This document shows, piece by piece, positions 27,519 through 34,793 of a DNA stretch of 64,000 nucleotides; position 1 is the stretch's first letter; each line of letters begins with the position of its first letter. The DNA comes from JALSHZ01 sp964614535. Its GTDB lineage: Bacteria > Pseudomonadota > Gammaproteobacteria > UWMA-0217. The DNA lies in NCBI GenBank assembly GCA_964614535.1, contig CAZTOZ010000018.1, forward strand, positions 19,652 to 83,651, written 5' to 3'. Below the pieces are notes generated by a model. The model was not told the origin of the DNA and did not search any database. It was given only the letters and a program-made list of their open reading frames with translations. Position numbers and translations under genes: made by a program.

Positions 27519-28474
27519 TCGCCCAAGCTCCCGGCCGCTTGCCGATCGGCGTGGTAGGAGGAGCGCACCATCGGCCCGCTGGCCACGTGCCGGAACCCCA
27601 TGCGGCGGCCCACCTCGGCCAGCCGGTCGAACTCCGCCGGCAGCACATAGCGGCTCACCGGCAGATGGTGGCGGGTGGGCTGAAGGTATTGGCCCAGCGT
27701 CAGCATGTCGCAGTCATGGGCCCGCAGATCGGCCATCACCGCCTCGACCTCGTCGATCTCCTCGCCAAGCCCCAGCATCAGCCCCGATTTGGTCGGCACC
27801 GACGGATGGCGGGCCTTGAATGCCTTGAGCAGTGCCAGCGACCAGGCGTAGTCGGCACCGGGGCGAGCCTGTCGGTAGAGCCGCGGCACCGTCTCCAGAT
27901 TGTGGTTGAAGACGTCGGGGACTGCTTCGTCGAACTGCGCCAGCGCCACCTCCATCCGGCCGCGGAAATCGGGCACCAGCACCTCGATCCGCGTCGCCGG
28001 ATTGCGCTGGCGCACCGCCTCGATGCAGGCGGCGAAATGACCGGCGCCACCATCGCGCAGGTCGTCCCGGTCCACCGAGGTGATGACGACGTAGCGCAAT
28101 CCCATCGCCTCGATGGTCTGGGCCAGATGCGCGGGCTCGCCGGGGTCCAGCGGTTCGGGGCGGCCATGGGAGACGTCACAGAACGGACAGCGGCGGGTGC
28201 AGATGTCCCCCATGATCATGAAGGTGGCGGTGCCGTGGCTGAAGCACTCGTTGAGATTGGGGCAGGTGGCCTCCTCACAGACGGTATGCAGGCGATTGGC
28301 CCGCAACGTCCGTTTGAGCGCGTCGACACGGCGGCCCACCGGCGCCTTGACGCGGATCCACGGCGGCTTGCGCGCCGGTTTGTCGGTCGGCGCGACCTTC
28401 ACCGGGATGCGCGCCACCTTGTCGGCGCCGCGCTGCCGCGTCCCCCTGACCACTCTGGTTTTGTTCGCTGTCAT
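27515..28474 (-). CDS. lipA: Lipoyl synthase
   Basis: A 319-residue radical SAM enzyme inserting two sulfur atoms into protein-bound octanoate. The auxiliary cluster is CEEATCPNLNEC, the radical SAM cluster CTRRCPFCDV, and the conserved end is VRSSYHAD. An N-terminal basic leader (about residues 1-50) precedes the core. The ATG at 28474 is chosen; an upstream extension is not conserved. Its partner lipB lies 18 kb away (46831-47511), unlike the adjacent pair of many relatives. Confidence 0.97.
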   Translation of the reverse strand: MTANKTRVVRGTRQRGADKVARIPVKVAPTDKPARKPPWIRVKAPVGRRVDALKRTLRANRLHTVCEEATCPNLNECFSHGTATFMIMGDICTRRCPFCDVSHGRPEPLDPGEPAHLAQTIEAMGLRYVVITSVDRDDLRDGGAGHFAACIEAVRQRNPATRIEVLVPDFRGRMEVALAQFDEAVPDVFNHNLETVPRLYRQARPGADYAWSLALLKAFKARHPSVPTKSGLMLGLGEEIDEVEAVMADLRAHDCDMLTLGQYLQPTRHHLPVSRYVLPAEFDRLAEVGRRMGFRHVASGPMVRSSYHADRQAAGSLGE

Positions 28475-28692
28475 GGAGCGGCATTGTACCCGATCTCCGG
28501 CGCTTCGCCGCCCCGGGCGCCGACTACCTACTTTGTGATATTGGAACGACACCACCCGTTCGGCTACCATCGGGCGTCAATTTATTCACGTGGCATTCGG
28601 AGCCTTGCGGTTGCAAGCCTGTTGAACGGCGGTTCCACGCACTTCCGTTTGCCACAGGCTTCTCAACCATCAAAACGCAAAGGTACTGGATT

Positions 28693-29016
28693 ATGTCGCT
28701 GCTAGACTCAGTTGAAAGAACAGAAAACGGCTACCTGGTCAACGCCGCCGACTGGAACGAAGAGATTGCGGCGGAGCTTTTCGCGGAAGAAGGCATCGAG
28801 CCGACCGAGAAACACTGGGACGTGGTGCGCTATGTCCGCGAGCAGACGCTGGAAGGCAACGAGCCGAACGAGCGCCAGATCCTCAAGGCGATGCAGAAGA
28901 AGTGGGGCTACAAGCCGACCACCAAGGAGATGTATGAGCTGTTCCCGCTGATGCCCTCCAAGCAGGGGCTGAAAATCGGCGGTTGTCCGCAGAGCACGCG
29001 CAAGGGCGGCTACTGA
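28693..29016 (+). CDS. TusE/DsrC-family protein lacking the canonical C-terminal cysteines
   Basis: A 107-residue member of the TusE/DsrC/DsvC sulfur-relay family (NAADWNEEIAAELF, EGIEPTEKHWDVVRYVRE, KKWGYKPTTKEMYELFP). Functional DsrC and TusE carry a cysteine as the next-to-last residue. Here the tail is KIGGCPQSTRKGGY: the protein ends Gly-Gly-Tyr, and its one tail cysteine sits ten residues from the end, where the family has Leu in GLPKP. It therefore probably cannot do standard persulfide transfer and may be one of the regulatory DsrC-like paralogues. It is divergent from lipA. The ribosome-binding site is AAAGG, 8-10 bases upstream. Confidence 0.9.
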   Translation: MSLLDSVERTENGYLVNAADWNEEIAAELFAEEGIEPTEKHWDVVRYVREQTLEGNEPNERQILKAMQKKWGYKPTTKEMYELFPLMPSKQGLKIGGCPQSTRKGGY

Positions 29017-29044
29017 GCAAAAATCGATTCCGCGATACCCCACC

Positions 29045-29066
29045 GATGGCGCCTCCGGGCGCCATC
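29045..29066 (+). terminator. Hairpin downstream of the DsrC-family gene
   Basis: A perfect 9-bp stem (GATGGCGCC/GGCGCCATC) with a TCCG tetraloop, 28 bases after the stop. The only T run (CTTT) comes five bases later, so it is an imperfect intrinsic terminator. It could also serve the convergent Nudix gene. Confidence 0.5.
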
Positions 29067-29100
29067 GCCGTCTTTCCACCGCCCACACCCAATGGCCGGT

Positions 29101-29658
29101 TCACGGCCGAATGTCGTGCTCCAACGCATAACGGAACAGCGCCACCAGACTCATCGAGTCGGTGATCTCACCGCGCAGCGCCATCGCCAGCGCCGCCTCC
29201 AGCGGCAGCTTTCGCACCACGATGTCCTCCGTCTCCTCGAACATCGTCTCCCCCTCCTCGAGACCGGTGGCCAGATAGATGAACCCCTCCTCATCGGTCA
29301 CCGAATTGGAAGTGTGCAAGCGGCACAACAGCTCGATGCGTTCGGCCGCAAGCCCCGTCTCCTCCTTCAGCTCACGCCGGGCGGTGACCTCCGGCGCCTC
29401 CCCTTCGGGTGAGCCACCCTCCGGAATCTCCCACGACCAGGCATCGAGCGTGTAGCGATGCTGCCCCACCAGCCAGGTGTTGCCGAACTCATCGAGCGGA
29501 AGAATGCCCACGGCCTGGTTACGGAAACACACCTTGCCGTAGGTACAGGGGCTGCCGGCGGGATTGATGGCGTCGTGCTCCTCCAGCCGCAGCCAGGGGT
29601 TTTCGTATATGGTGCGGGTGCCCAGCGTTTGCCAGGGATTGGTGCGCTTCTCGTTCAT
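29101..29658 (-). CDS. Nudix hydrolase, ADP-ribose pyrophosphatase-like
   Basis: A 185-residue Nudix protein. The Nudix box GGSPEGEAPEVTARRELKEETGL matches GX5EX7REUXEEXGU. The preceding VGQHRYTLDAWSWEIPEGG is typical of the ADP-ribose/sugar-nucleotide pyrophosphatases (NudF/NUDT5 type). The substrate is inferred from family. The ATG at 29658 (MNEKRTNPW) is preferred over an upstream in-frame start that encodes Cys/Arg-rich sequence. Confidence 0.88.
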   Translation of the reverse strand: MNEKRTNPWQTLGTRTIYENPWLRLEEHDAINPAGSPCTYGKVCFRNQAVGILPLDEFGNTWLVGQHRYTLDAWSWEIPEGGSPEGEAPEVTARRELKEETGLAAERIELLCRLHTSNSVTDEEGFIYLATGLEEGETMFEETEDIVVRKLPLEAALAMALRGEITDSMSLVALFRYALEHDIRP

Positions 29659-30030
29659 GCAACTGATCTTCCGATGCTCCGGCCGGCCATTGTAGCGGGA
29701 AGGGGCACGGGGAGGACAGCAGACGCGGCTGCGGTCGCACAAGCACAGCAACGCCCCCGAAAGCGATCACGAAAAACGTAAAAAGGTCCCCTGCCTGACG
29801 ACAGGGGACAAGTCTCAACAACCAACGCCTGAGAATCTCTTTGCCACCCCGTTGGCATGGGTGGAAAATGCCATTTCATTCACTGCCCCGGTTCTTGCCG
29901 GACCTCTCCGCTTCCGGGCGAGTTATGCCTGCAGCACCACGGGCCTCCCTGCCCTCGAACCTGCCCCCGGTTGATATTCAACCCTGCATGGCGGTATGCC
30001 TTTGTCCCGGGTTCTTGGGAAATATTCGGG
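29659..30030. other. Intergenic stretch with terminator and repeat element
   Basis: About 370 bases with no convincing gene. It holds a minus-strand terminator (29779-29809), a weak inverted repeat CCACCC/GGGTGG near 29845-29865, and most of a degenerate dispersed repeat (from 29987) that runs into the stop codon of the CAP-lipoprotein gene. Confidence 0.6.
29779..29809 (-). terminator. Intrinsic terminator for the CAP-lipoprotein gene
   Basis: On the minus strand GTCCCCTG and CAGGGGAC form a perfect 8-bp stem followed by CTTTTTAC. It lies about 220 bases after the lipoprotein stop and before the Nudix gene, separating the two. Confidence 0.75.
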
Positions 30031-30033
30031 CTA
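29987..30033 (+). repeat. Degenerate dispersed repeat, copy A
   Basis: Copy A starts CATGGCGG and ends CTTGGGAAATATTCGGGCTAG. It aligns with copy B at 31170-31218 (CATGGCG to CTTGTGAAATGTCCGGGCTAG) over about 48 bases with many substitutions but shared ends. The CTA at 30031-30033 is the reverse of the TAG stop codon of the CAP-lipoprotein gene, so the gene ends inside the element. Confidence 0.5.
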
Positions 30034-30654
30034 GAACTGCGTGCCGAAGAGCTGCGTCCAGTAGTGGTGGTACTCGGCCTCGGTAAAGAAGGTCGAGGCG
30101 GCACCGAACTCCTCGTATTTTTCCCCCATGATATTGCGGCAGTGCCCCGGGCTGTCCAGCAGCGCCTCCATCGCCTCTTTCGGTTCGATGAAACCCGCCG
30201 CCAGGTTCTCACCATAGGTCGACCAGTTGTAGCCGACCCGGTCGAGCCGTGAACCCGCTTTCAAGCCATCGGAACCTTCGTGGGCGAAAAAATTGTTGGA
30301 GACCATGTCCGCGTTGTGGATCTCACCGGCCTTGACCAAGGTGCAGTTCCAGGTCAGCGGCGCCACCGGCGGGTAGTATTTGTCCCCGCAATAGCGCCCC
30401 TCGGCACGGGCGGCATTCACCAGCTCCAGCATCTCGCGCTGCAGCTCCGAGACGTCGCACTTGGCGGTTTCCAGTGAACGGGAAATGATATTGAGCTCGG
30501 CCTCGCTGATCGGGCGCGCCTTTCCGTTGGACTCGACCGCATTGTCCACCCCGCCCTGAGCACCCTGATCGGAGGCTTCGGGGACACATGCCGCATTGAG
30601 AAGGGAGAGACCACAAAAGAGACCGACAGCACCGATTTTTTTTATTGTTTTCAT
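30031..30654 (-). CDS. CAP-domain (SCP/PR-1) lipoprotein
   Basis: A 207-residue predicted lipoprotein. The signal peptide ends in the lipobox LNAAC, placing the lipidated cysteine at about residue 23. A polar linker leads to a CAP domain with EMLELVNAARAEGRYCG, PLTWNCTLVKAGEIHNADM, FFAHEGSDG, YGENLAAG and SPGHCRNIM, including the His and Glu residues of the CAP cavity. Bacterial CAP proteins are little understood. The leader is A/C-rich (CAACAACAATAACAATC). The stop codon lies in a dispersed repeat, so the C-terminus may have been reset by insertion. Confidence 0.88.
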   Translation of the reverse strand: MKTIKKIGAVGLFCGLSLLNAACVPEASDQGAQGGVDNAVESNGKARPISEAELNIISRSLETAKCDVSELQREMLELVNAARAEGRYCGDKYYPPVAPLTWNCTLVKAGEIHNADMVSNNFFAHEGSDGLKAGSRLDRVGYNWSTYGENLAAGFIEPKEAMEALLDSPGHCRNIMGEKYEEFGAASTFFTEAEYHHYWTQLFGTQF

Positions 30655-31150
30655 GACTCAGCCTGATGATTGTTATTGTTGTTGGCGTTTTATTATTGTT
30701 TTTTCGCACCGTGGTGGCTGTTCGCCCCCGGTACTTGCTGCGCATTGTGAAATCGCCGGCAACGAAAGGCCAGAGGCGGCAACGATTTGCCGGACGAGAG
30801 CGGCCGAAATTGCCATCAGCGGATCATTTTCCGGCCGGCGACGAAATGGATGAGAACGCTGCACGGCGACGGGGCGGCAATCTCTTGCCGGGCGGCAAAG
30901 TCGGCTGCCGGACAAGCGAAGAGTCACCGCCGCTGCCGTCGACCACCCTGAATGCCTGGTACGGGGGATTCCAGCCTGAATGGTTCATGAGAGGGCAGGA
31001 TATCGGGCGAATCTCGGCGCGGCCGTCTGTTCGGCACCCAGAAAAACATGGGCGTCGCACCGGTTACAGGTGAATCGGGCAAAATGGCCGTAGAGATTCC
31101 CCCAATCACCGAACACCGATGCCGGTGACACTTCGTGCCTTGGGAATATT
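30655..31150. other. Non-coding interval between the CAP gene and murL
   Basis: About 500 bases without a supported gene. Frames at 30666-31073 (+) and 30824-31157 (-) lack ribosome-binding sites, recognisable domains or a plausible amino-acid make-up. The part next to the lipoprotein gene is unusually rich in T on the plus strand (ATTGTTATTGTTGTTGGCG), forming the A/C-rich leader of that gene. Confidence 0.55.
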
Positions 31151-31218
31151 CCGGCATTTCTCATGAAATCATGGCGTTACACCATTTTTCCAGCGCTCTT
31201 GTGAAATGTCCGGGCTAG
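31151..31218 (+). repeat. Degenerate inverted-repeat element, copy B
   Basis: The left end CCGGCATTTCTCATG (31151-31165) is an imperfect inverted copy of the right end CTTGTGAAATGTCCGG (31199-31214). The interior CATGGCGTTACACC matches copy A. Size and inverted ends suggest a remnant of a small non-autonomous mobile element; no transposase is encoded. Confidence 0.5.
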
Positions 31219-31228
31219 GCGCTACACT
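31199..31228 (+). promoter_or_regulatory. Possible murL promoter using the repeat end
   Basis: TTGTGA (31199-31204), an 18-base spacer and TACACT (31223-31228) form a plausible sigma-70 promoter about 52 bases before the murL ATG. The -35 box and most of the spacer belong to repeat copy B. Confidence 0.4.
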
Positions 31229-31279
31229 TGCCCCTCCCGCGGCAGCAGTGTCACGCGCCCTGTCAACCCCGTAAAACCC

Positions 31280-32644
31280 ATGCCCGACGGCTTCGACCCC
31301 AACGACATCGACCGCTTCGTCTTCGATGGCTTTCAGTTCGACGAGACGCGCTTCACAGCCTCGTTGCGCTACCGCTTCGACGACTGCCACCATTTCGAGG
31401 AACGGCTCGACTTCCCCCCCCCGGCCACACCGCTGAACCCACCCCGTCGGGCGGCGCTGCACCACGCGCTGCGGCTGCTACACCTGTTCGCCGGCATCAG
31501 CTACTACAAGGCGGCCATTCCCCGACGGATCGTCGTCGCCGGCGATCCGCTGGACCGCGACACCGCATCGCTGGTGGAGACCCTCTACCGTCATGGCCTG
31601 GGCGAATTCGCCTATCGCAACGGCATCCGCCTGCACGACCGGATTCATTTCCCGAACGATCCCGATACCGTGGCGGCCAGCGCCATTGCCCTGTGCCCCG
31701 GCCAGGGGCCGCTGGTGCCAGTCGGCGGAGGCAAGGATTCAGTGGTGTCGATCGAGACACTCAGGCGGGGCGACGAACCGGTCACGCTGTTCTCCGTCGG
31801 GCGCGCCGAGCCGATCCGGGCAACGGTGGCTGCCGCCGGGCTGCCCTGGCTCAGCGTACGGCGTCAACTCTCGCCGGCGCTGTTCGAGCTGAACCGCCAA
31901 GGGGCATTCAACGGCCATGTACCGGTCACCGCCATCGTGTCGATGATCGCCATCTGCACCGCGATCCTCCATGGCCATGACGCCGTCGTTCTCTCCAACG
32001 AACGCTCCGCCAGCGACGGCAACCTGACGCTGGACGACGGCTTCGTCGTCAACCATCAGTACAGCAAGGGGCTGGCATTCGAAAAAGCGTTGTCGAGCCA
32101 TCTCAGGCAGCATGTCGCCACCGATCTCGACTATTTTTCGCTGTTGCGGCCATGGTCGGAGCTGGCCATTGCCCGGCAGTTTTCACGGCACCGCCAATAT
32201 CACCCGGTGTTTACCAGTTGTAACGCCAACTTCCGAATCGATCCGACGGCGCCACCACGGCGCTGGTGCCTGGACTGCCCGAAATGCCGCTTCGTCTTTC
32301 TGGTGCTGGCGCCCTTCGTCGAAAAAGAAAAAATGGTGGAAATCTTCGGCGCCAACCTGCTCGCCGACGACGATCAGCGCGACGGTTTTTCCGCGCTGCT
32401 GGGCGTGGCCGCTCACAAACCGTTCGAGTGTGTCGGCGAGGAGGCGGAGTCGGCCGCGGCACTGATACTGCTGAGCCGACAGCCCAAGTGGCGTGACGAC
32501 GCCATCGTCGCCTGGTTCCGTCGGGAGATCCTGCCCACCATCGACGATCCGGATTCGCTGCCGGAACGCTATCTCAGCGCCGCCACGACATCCAATCTGC
32601 CGGAAAAATATCGGGAGCTGGCCCATGCGGCTTTCGGCGCTTGA
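31280..32644 (+). CDS. murL: UDP-MurNAc-L-Ala-L-Glu epimerase MurL
   Basis: A 454-residue cytoplasmic enzyme recognised as MurL, which converts the L-Glu of UDP-MurNAc-L-Ala-L-Glu to D-Glu with ATP consumption to AMP and PPi. The PP-loop-like ATP motif is VPVGGGKDSVVSIE (about 150-165). A cysteine cluster WCLDCPKCRFVF lies at about 332-343, and LSNERSASDGN and FTSCNANFRI are further conserved blocks. The pathway was described in Xanthomonas. The next gene, overlapping by 20 bases, is the matching ligase MurD2, which strongly supports the call. Confidence 0.9.
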   Translation: MPDGFDPNDIDRFVFDGFQFDETRFTASLRYRFDDCHHFEERLDFPPPATPLNPPRRAALHHALRLLHLFAGISYYKAAIPRRIVVAGDPLDRDTASLVETLYRHGLGEFAYRNGIRLHDRIHFPNDPDTVAASAIALCPGQGPLVPVGGGKDSVVSIETLRRGDEPVTLFSVGRAEPIRATVAAAGLPWLSVRRQLSPALFELNRQGAFNGHVPVTAIVSMIAICTAILHGHDAVVLSNERSASDGNLTLDDGFVVNHQYSKGLAFEKALSSHLRQHVATDLDYFSLLRPWSELAIARQFSRHRQYHPVFTSCNANFRIDPTAPPRRWCLDCPKCRFVFLVLAPFVEKEKMVEIFGANLLADDDQRDGFSALLGVAAHKPFECVGEEAESAAALILLSRQPKWRDDAIVAWFRREILPTIDDPDSLPERYLSAATTSNLPEKYRELAHAAFGA

Positions 32645-33995
32645 GAATCGCCACGTCGCCATCCTCGGCTTCGGCGCCGAGGGCCAGGCCGCCTACCGGC
32701 TGCTGAAAAGCCGGTTGAAACGCTGCAACGTCACCATCATCGAGGAGAACAGCGACCACGCGGCGGCACAGCGCTTCCCGGCCGACCCGGCAACCACCCT
32801 GCTCACCGGGCCGCTGCACGGCCATGACCTGACCCGGTTCGACGTCGTCATCAAATCCCCGGGCATCTCCCCCTACCGGCCAGAGATACGGCGGGCGATG
32901 GCGCAAGGCACTCACTTCACCTCGGGCACGCAGCTCTGGTGCGACGAACACCCCCAGGCGCGCCTGATCGTCGTCACCGGCACCAAGGGCAAGAGCACGA
33001 CCGCATCGTTGATCGCCCATCTGCTCAACGGGGCGGGGCGACGCACCGAATTGATCGGCAACATCGGCAAACCGGCGCTGGAGGCCTGGTCTCCCGACCC
33101 CAAACCGGAATTCTGGGTCATGGAACTCTCCAGCTACCAGGCCACCGGACTCCGGTGCCACGCCGAAGTGGCATTACTGCTCAATCTCTATCCTGAACAC
33201 ACCGACTGGCACGGCAGCACCGAACGCTACTACCGCGACAAGACCCAATTCATGCTGGCGCCCGGCGTCCGTACCATCATCCTAGAGCACGACGGACAAA
33301 ACCTCCCGCGACCGATCGCCGGTAGCCACAAGCGCGTTCACTACAACGATCCGAACGGCATCCACGTGAGAGAGGACGGCATCTACCTCGGCCAAAGACG
33401 AGTCGTCGATGCCACCGGGCTCCCGCTGCCCGGCGCACACAACCTGCTGAACGGCTGCGCCGCGTTGACGGTCATCGACCGGCTGGGCATCGACATCGAA
33501 ACCGTACTGCCGACAATGAAGGATTTTCGCGGCCTGGCCCATCGCCTCGCATCACTCGGCTTTCGCAACGGCGTGGAATACATCGACGACAGCATTTCCA
33601 CCACGCCCCAGTCGGCGTTGGCCGCACTGAAGAGCTTTCCCGACCGCCCCTGCACCCTGCTGCTGGGCGGTTACGACCGCGACCTGGACTGGCACGACTT
33701 TGCCCGCGCCAGCCGTAATACCACCCTCCATCGGGTCGTCACCCTGCCCGAAAACGGTGAACGCATCGCCGCTGCCCTGGCGAAGGAACACCCAACCCTG
33801 CCCGTCATCAAGGCAGACGGCATGGCCGATGCCGTGGCCCACGCCGCGAGAGCAACCCCGCCCGGCGGCACGATCATTCTCTCGCCGGGCGCGCCGAGCT
33901 ATGGAAACTACCGGGATTTTCGCGAGCGCGGAAAGGACTTTGCCCGCTGCGCCGGTTTATGGGAAAACGAAGATCGAGCGCCCGCCAAGGAGTGA
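32625..33995 (+). CDS. murD2: UDP-MurNAc-L-alanine--L-glutamate ligase MurD2
   Basis: A 456-residue Mur ligase. The Rossmann N-domain starts HVAILGFGAEGQAAYRLL, the ATP-binding loop is VTGTKGKSTTASLIAHLL, and WVMELSSYQ, NLYPEHTDWHGS and LSPGAPSYGNYRDFRERG are MurD-family motifs. Position beside murL implies the MurD2 form, which adds L-Glu rather than D-Glu to UDP-MurNAc-L-Ala. The start ATG at 32625 lies inside murL; a longer in-frame reading inside murL is a shadow. Plain sequence cannot prove the substrate stereochemistry. Confidence 0.9.
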   Translation: MRLSALENRHVAILGFGAEGQAAYRLLKSRLKRCNVTIIEENSDHAAAQRFPADPATTLLTGPLHGHDLTRFDVVIKSPGISPYRPEIRRAMAQGTHFTSGTQLWCDEHPQARLIVVTGTKGKSTTASLIAHLLNGAGRRTELIGNIGKPALEAWSPDPKPEFWVMELSSYQATGLRCHAEVALLLNLYPEHTDWHGSTERYYRDKTQFMLAPGVRTIILEHDGQNLPRPIAGSHKRVHYNDPNGIHVREDGIYLGQRRVVDATGLPLPGAHNLLNGCAALTVIDRLGIDIETVLPTMKDFRGLAHRLASLGFRNGVEYIDDSISTTPQSALAALKSFPDRPCTLLLGGYDRDLDWHDFARASRNTTLHRVVTLPENGERIAAALAKEHPTLPVIKADGMADAVAHAARATPPGGTIILSPGAPSYGNYRDFRERGKDFARCAGLWENEDRAPAKE

Positions 33996-34075
33996 AGAAT
34001 AGAGGGCGGGCAGAGCCCCCTGCGAATACCGCCACGCGTCACCAGGGAAAAATCGGAGCGACGAAGGAGAGGCGT

Positions 34076-34594
34076 TTATGGACGCCCCAATCCGTGCGAC
34101 TGCCTTGTCCTAGCCCGATCATCCATCACGACCTTCATGTGGACAAGCGCCACCCTTTTTCCTTTTGGAGAAATCCTTTCCTCGACTTCATACGGCATAA
34201 ACCCCAAAGCAGAGTACAGCATCAATGCCGGAGTATTCTCATTGAATACCGAAATACGCACCTCTTCCAGTTGATGAACCTCTCCAGCCCTCTGCAGCAT
34301 ATAAAGGACAAGATTTCTTCCGATGCCTTTTCCCCGATGCCCCTTTGCCACGATGACATTCCCTATATAGGCGGATTGGCCCGGCAGATAGTTGTAGAAA
34401 TCGGCAAACCCTATGATCTTTCCCTTTTCGACAACCACCGTCAGATCCGCCCTCTCTTTCGAGAGCTTCATCATCTGCTCCACGGTAAGCGGAAATCGGC
34501 CACCCGGCCAGACCCAGAACAACTCATCTTCATTTTCCACCAAGCCACAGATTTCTGAAAAATCATTGATTGTGGCGGCTCTATACTCACACAT
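34076..34594 (-). CDS. GNAT-family N-acetyltransferase
   Basis: A protein of about 172 residues with a GNAT fold: start CEYRAATINDFSEICGLVE, acetyl-CoA motif IVAKGHRGKGIGRNLVLYML, and the motif B region ISVFNENTPALMLYSALGFMPYE. Substrate unknown; the RimI/PhnO-like form is non-specific. The ATG at 34594 has GGA upstream; another at 34606 adds four residues. Base use differs from its surroundings: 28 of 60 bases in 34201-34260 are G or C, against 43 of 60 at 36001-36060, which suggests recent acquisition. Confidence 0.85.
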   Translation of the reverse strand: MCEYRAATINDFSEICGLVENEDELFWVWPGGRFPLTVEQMMKLSKERADLTVVVEKGKIIGFADFYNYLPGQSAYIGNVIVAKGHRGKGIGRNLVLYMLQRAGEVHQLEEVRISVFNENTPALMLYSALGFMPYEVEERISPKGKRVALVHMKVVMDDRARTRQSHGLGRP

Positions 34595-34793
34595 CGGCAA
34601 GTCCATATTGAGATCGAACGATTGGCACGGCCGGATAGCAATCAGGCGTGGCCGAATCGCCAGTCCAGGAGACACCGTTGTCGAATGTTTCCCACCCTCC
34701 ACATTCCGATGCCCGGCGGGTTCGATTGGCTGGATTTCCTGGGGGCACGAGGTGCATCGATGTCGGCCTCGGCAGGCCAACGGCCGTTGGTCG

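Noticed and set aside
28590..28612. TGGCAT...TTGC before the DsrC-family gene as a sigma-54 promoter
   Set aside because: GG and GC are 15 bases apart instead of 12.
29840..29870. Inverted repeat CCACCC/GGGTGG
   Set aside because: Short 6-bp stem with no T run and no conserved context; likely chance.
30666..31073. 135-codon plus-strand frame starting with a hydrophobic run
   Set aside because: No ribosome-binding site, the hydrophobic start comes from the T-rich leader of the CAP gene read backwards, and the rest is Arg-rich without pattern.
30824..31157. Two minus-strand frames upstream of the CAP gene
   Set aside because: No start signals, no recognisable domains; composition fits non-coding DNA.
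34605..34640. TGGCACG near 34614 as a second sigma-54 site
   Set aside because: The -12 element at the required spacing is GATAG, not TTGCW, so the match fails.
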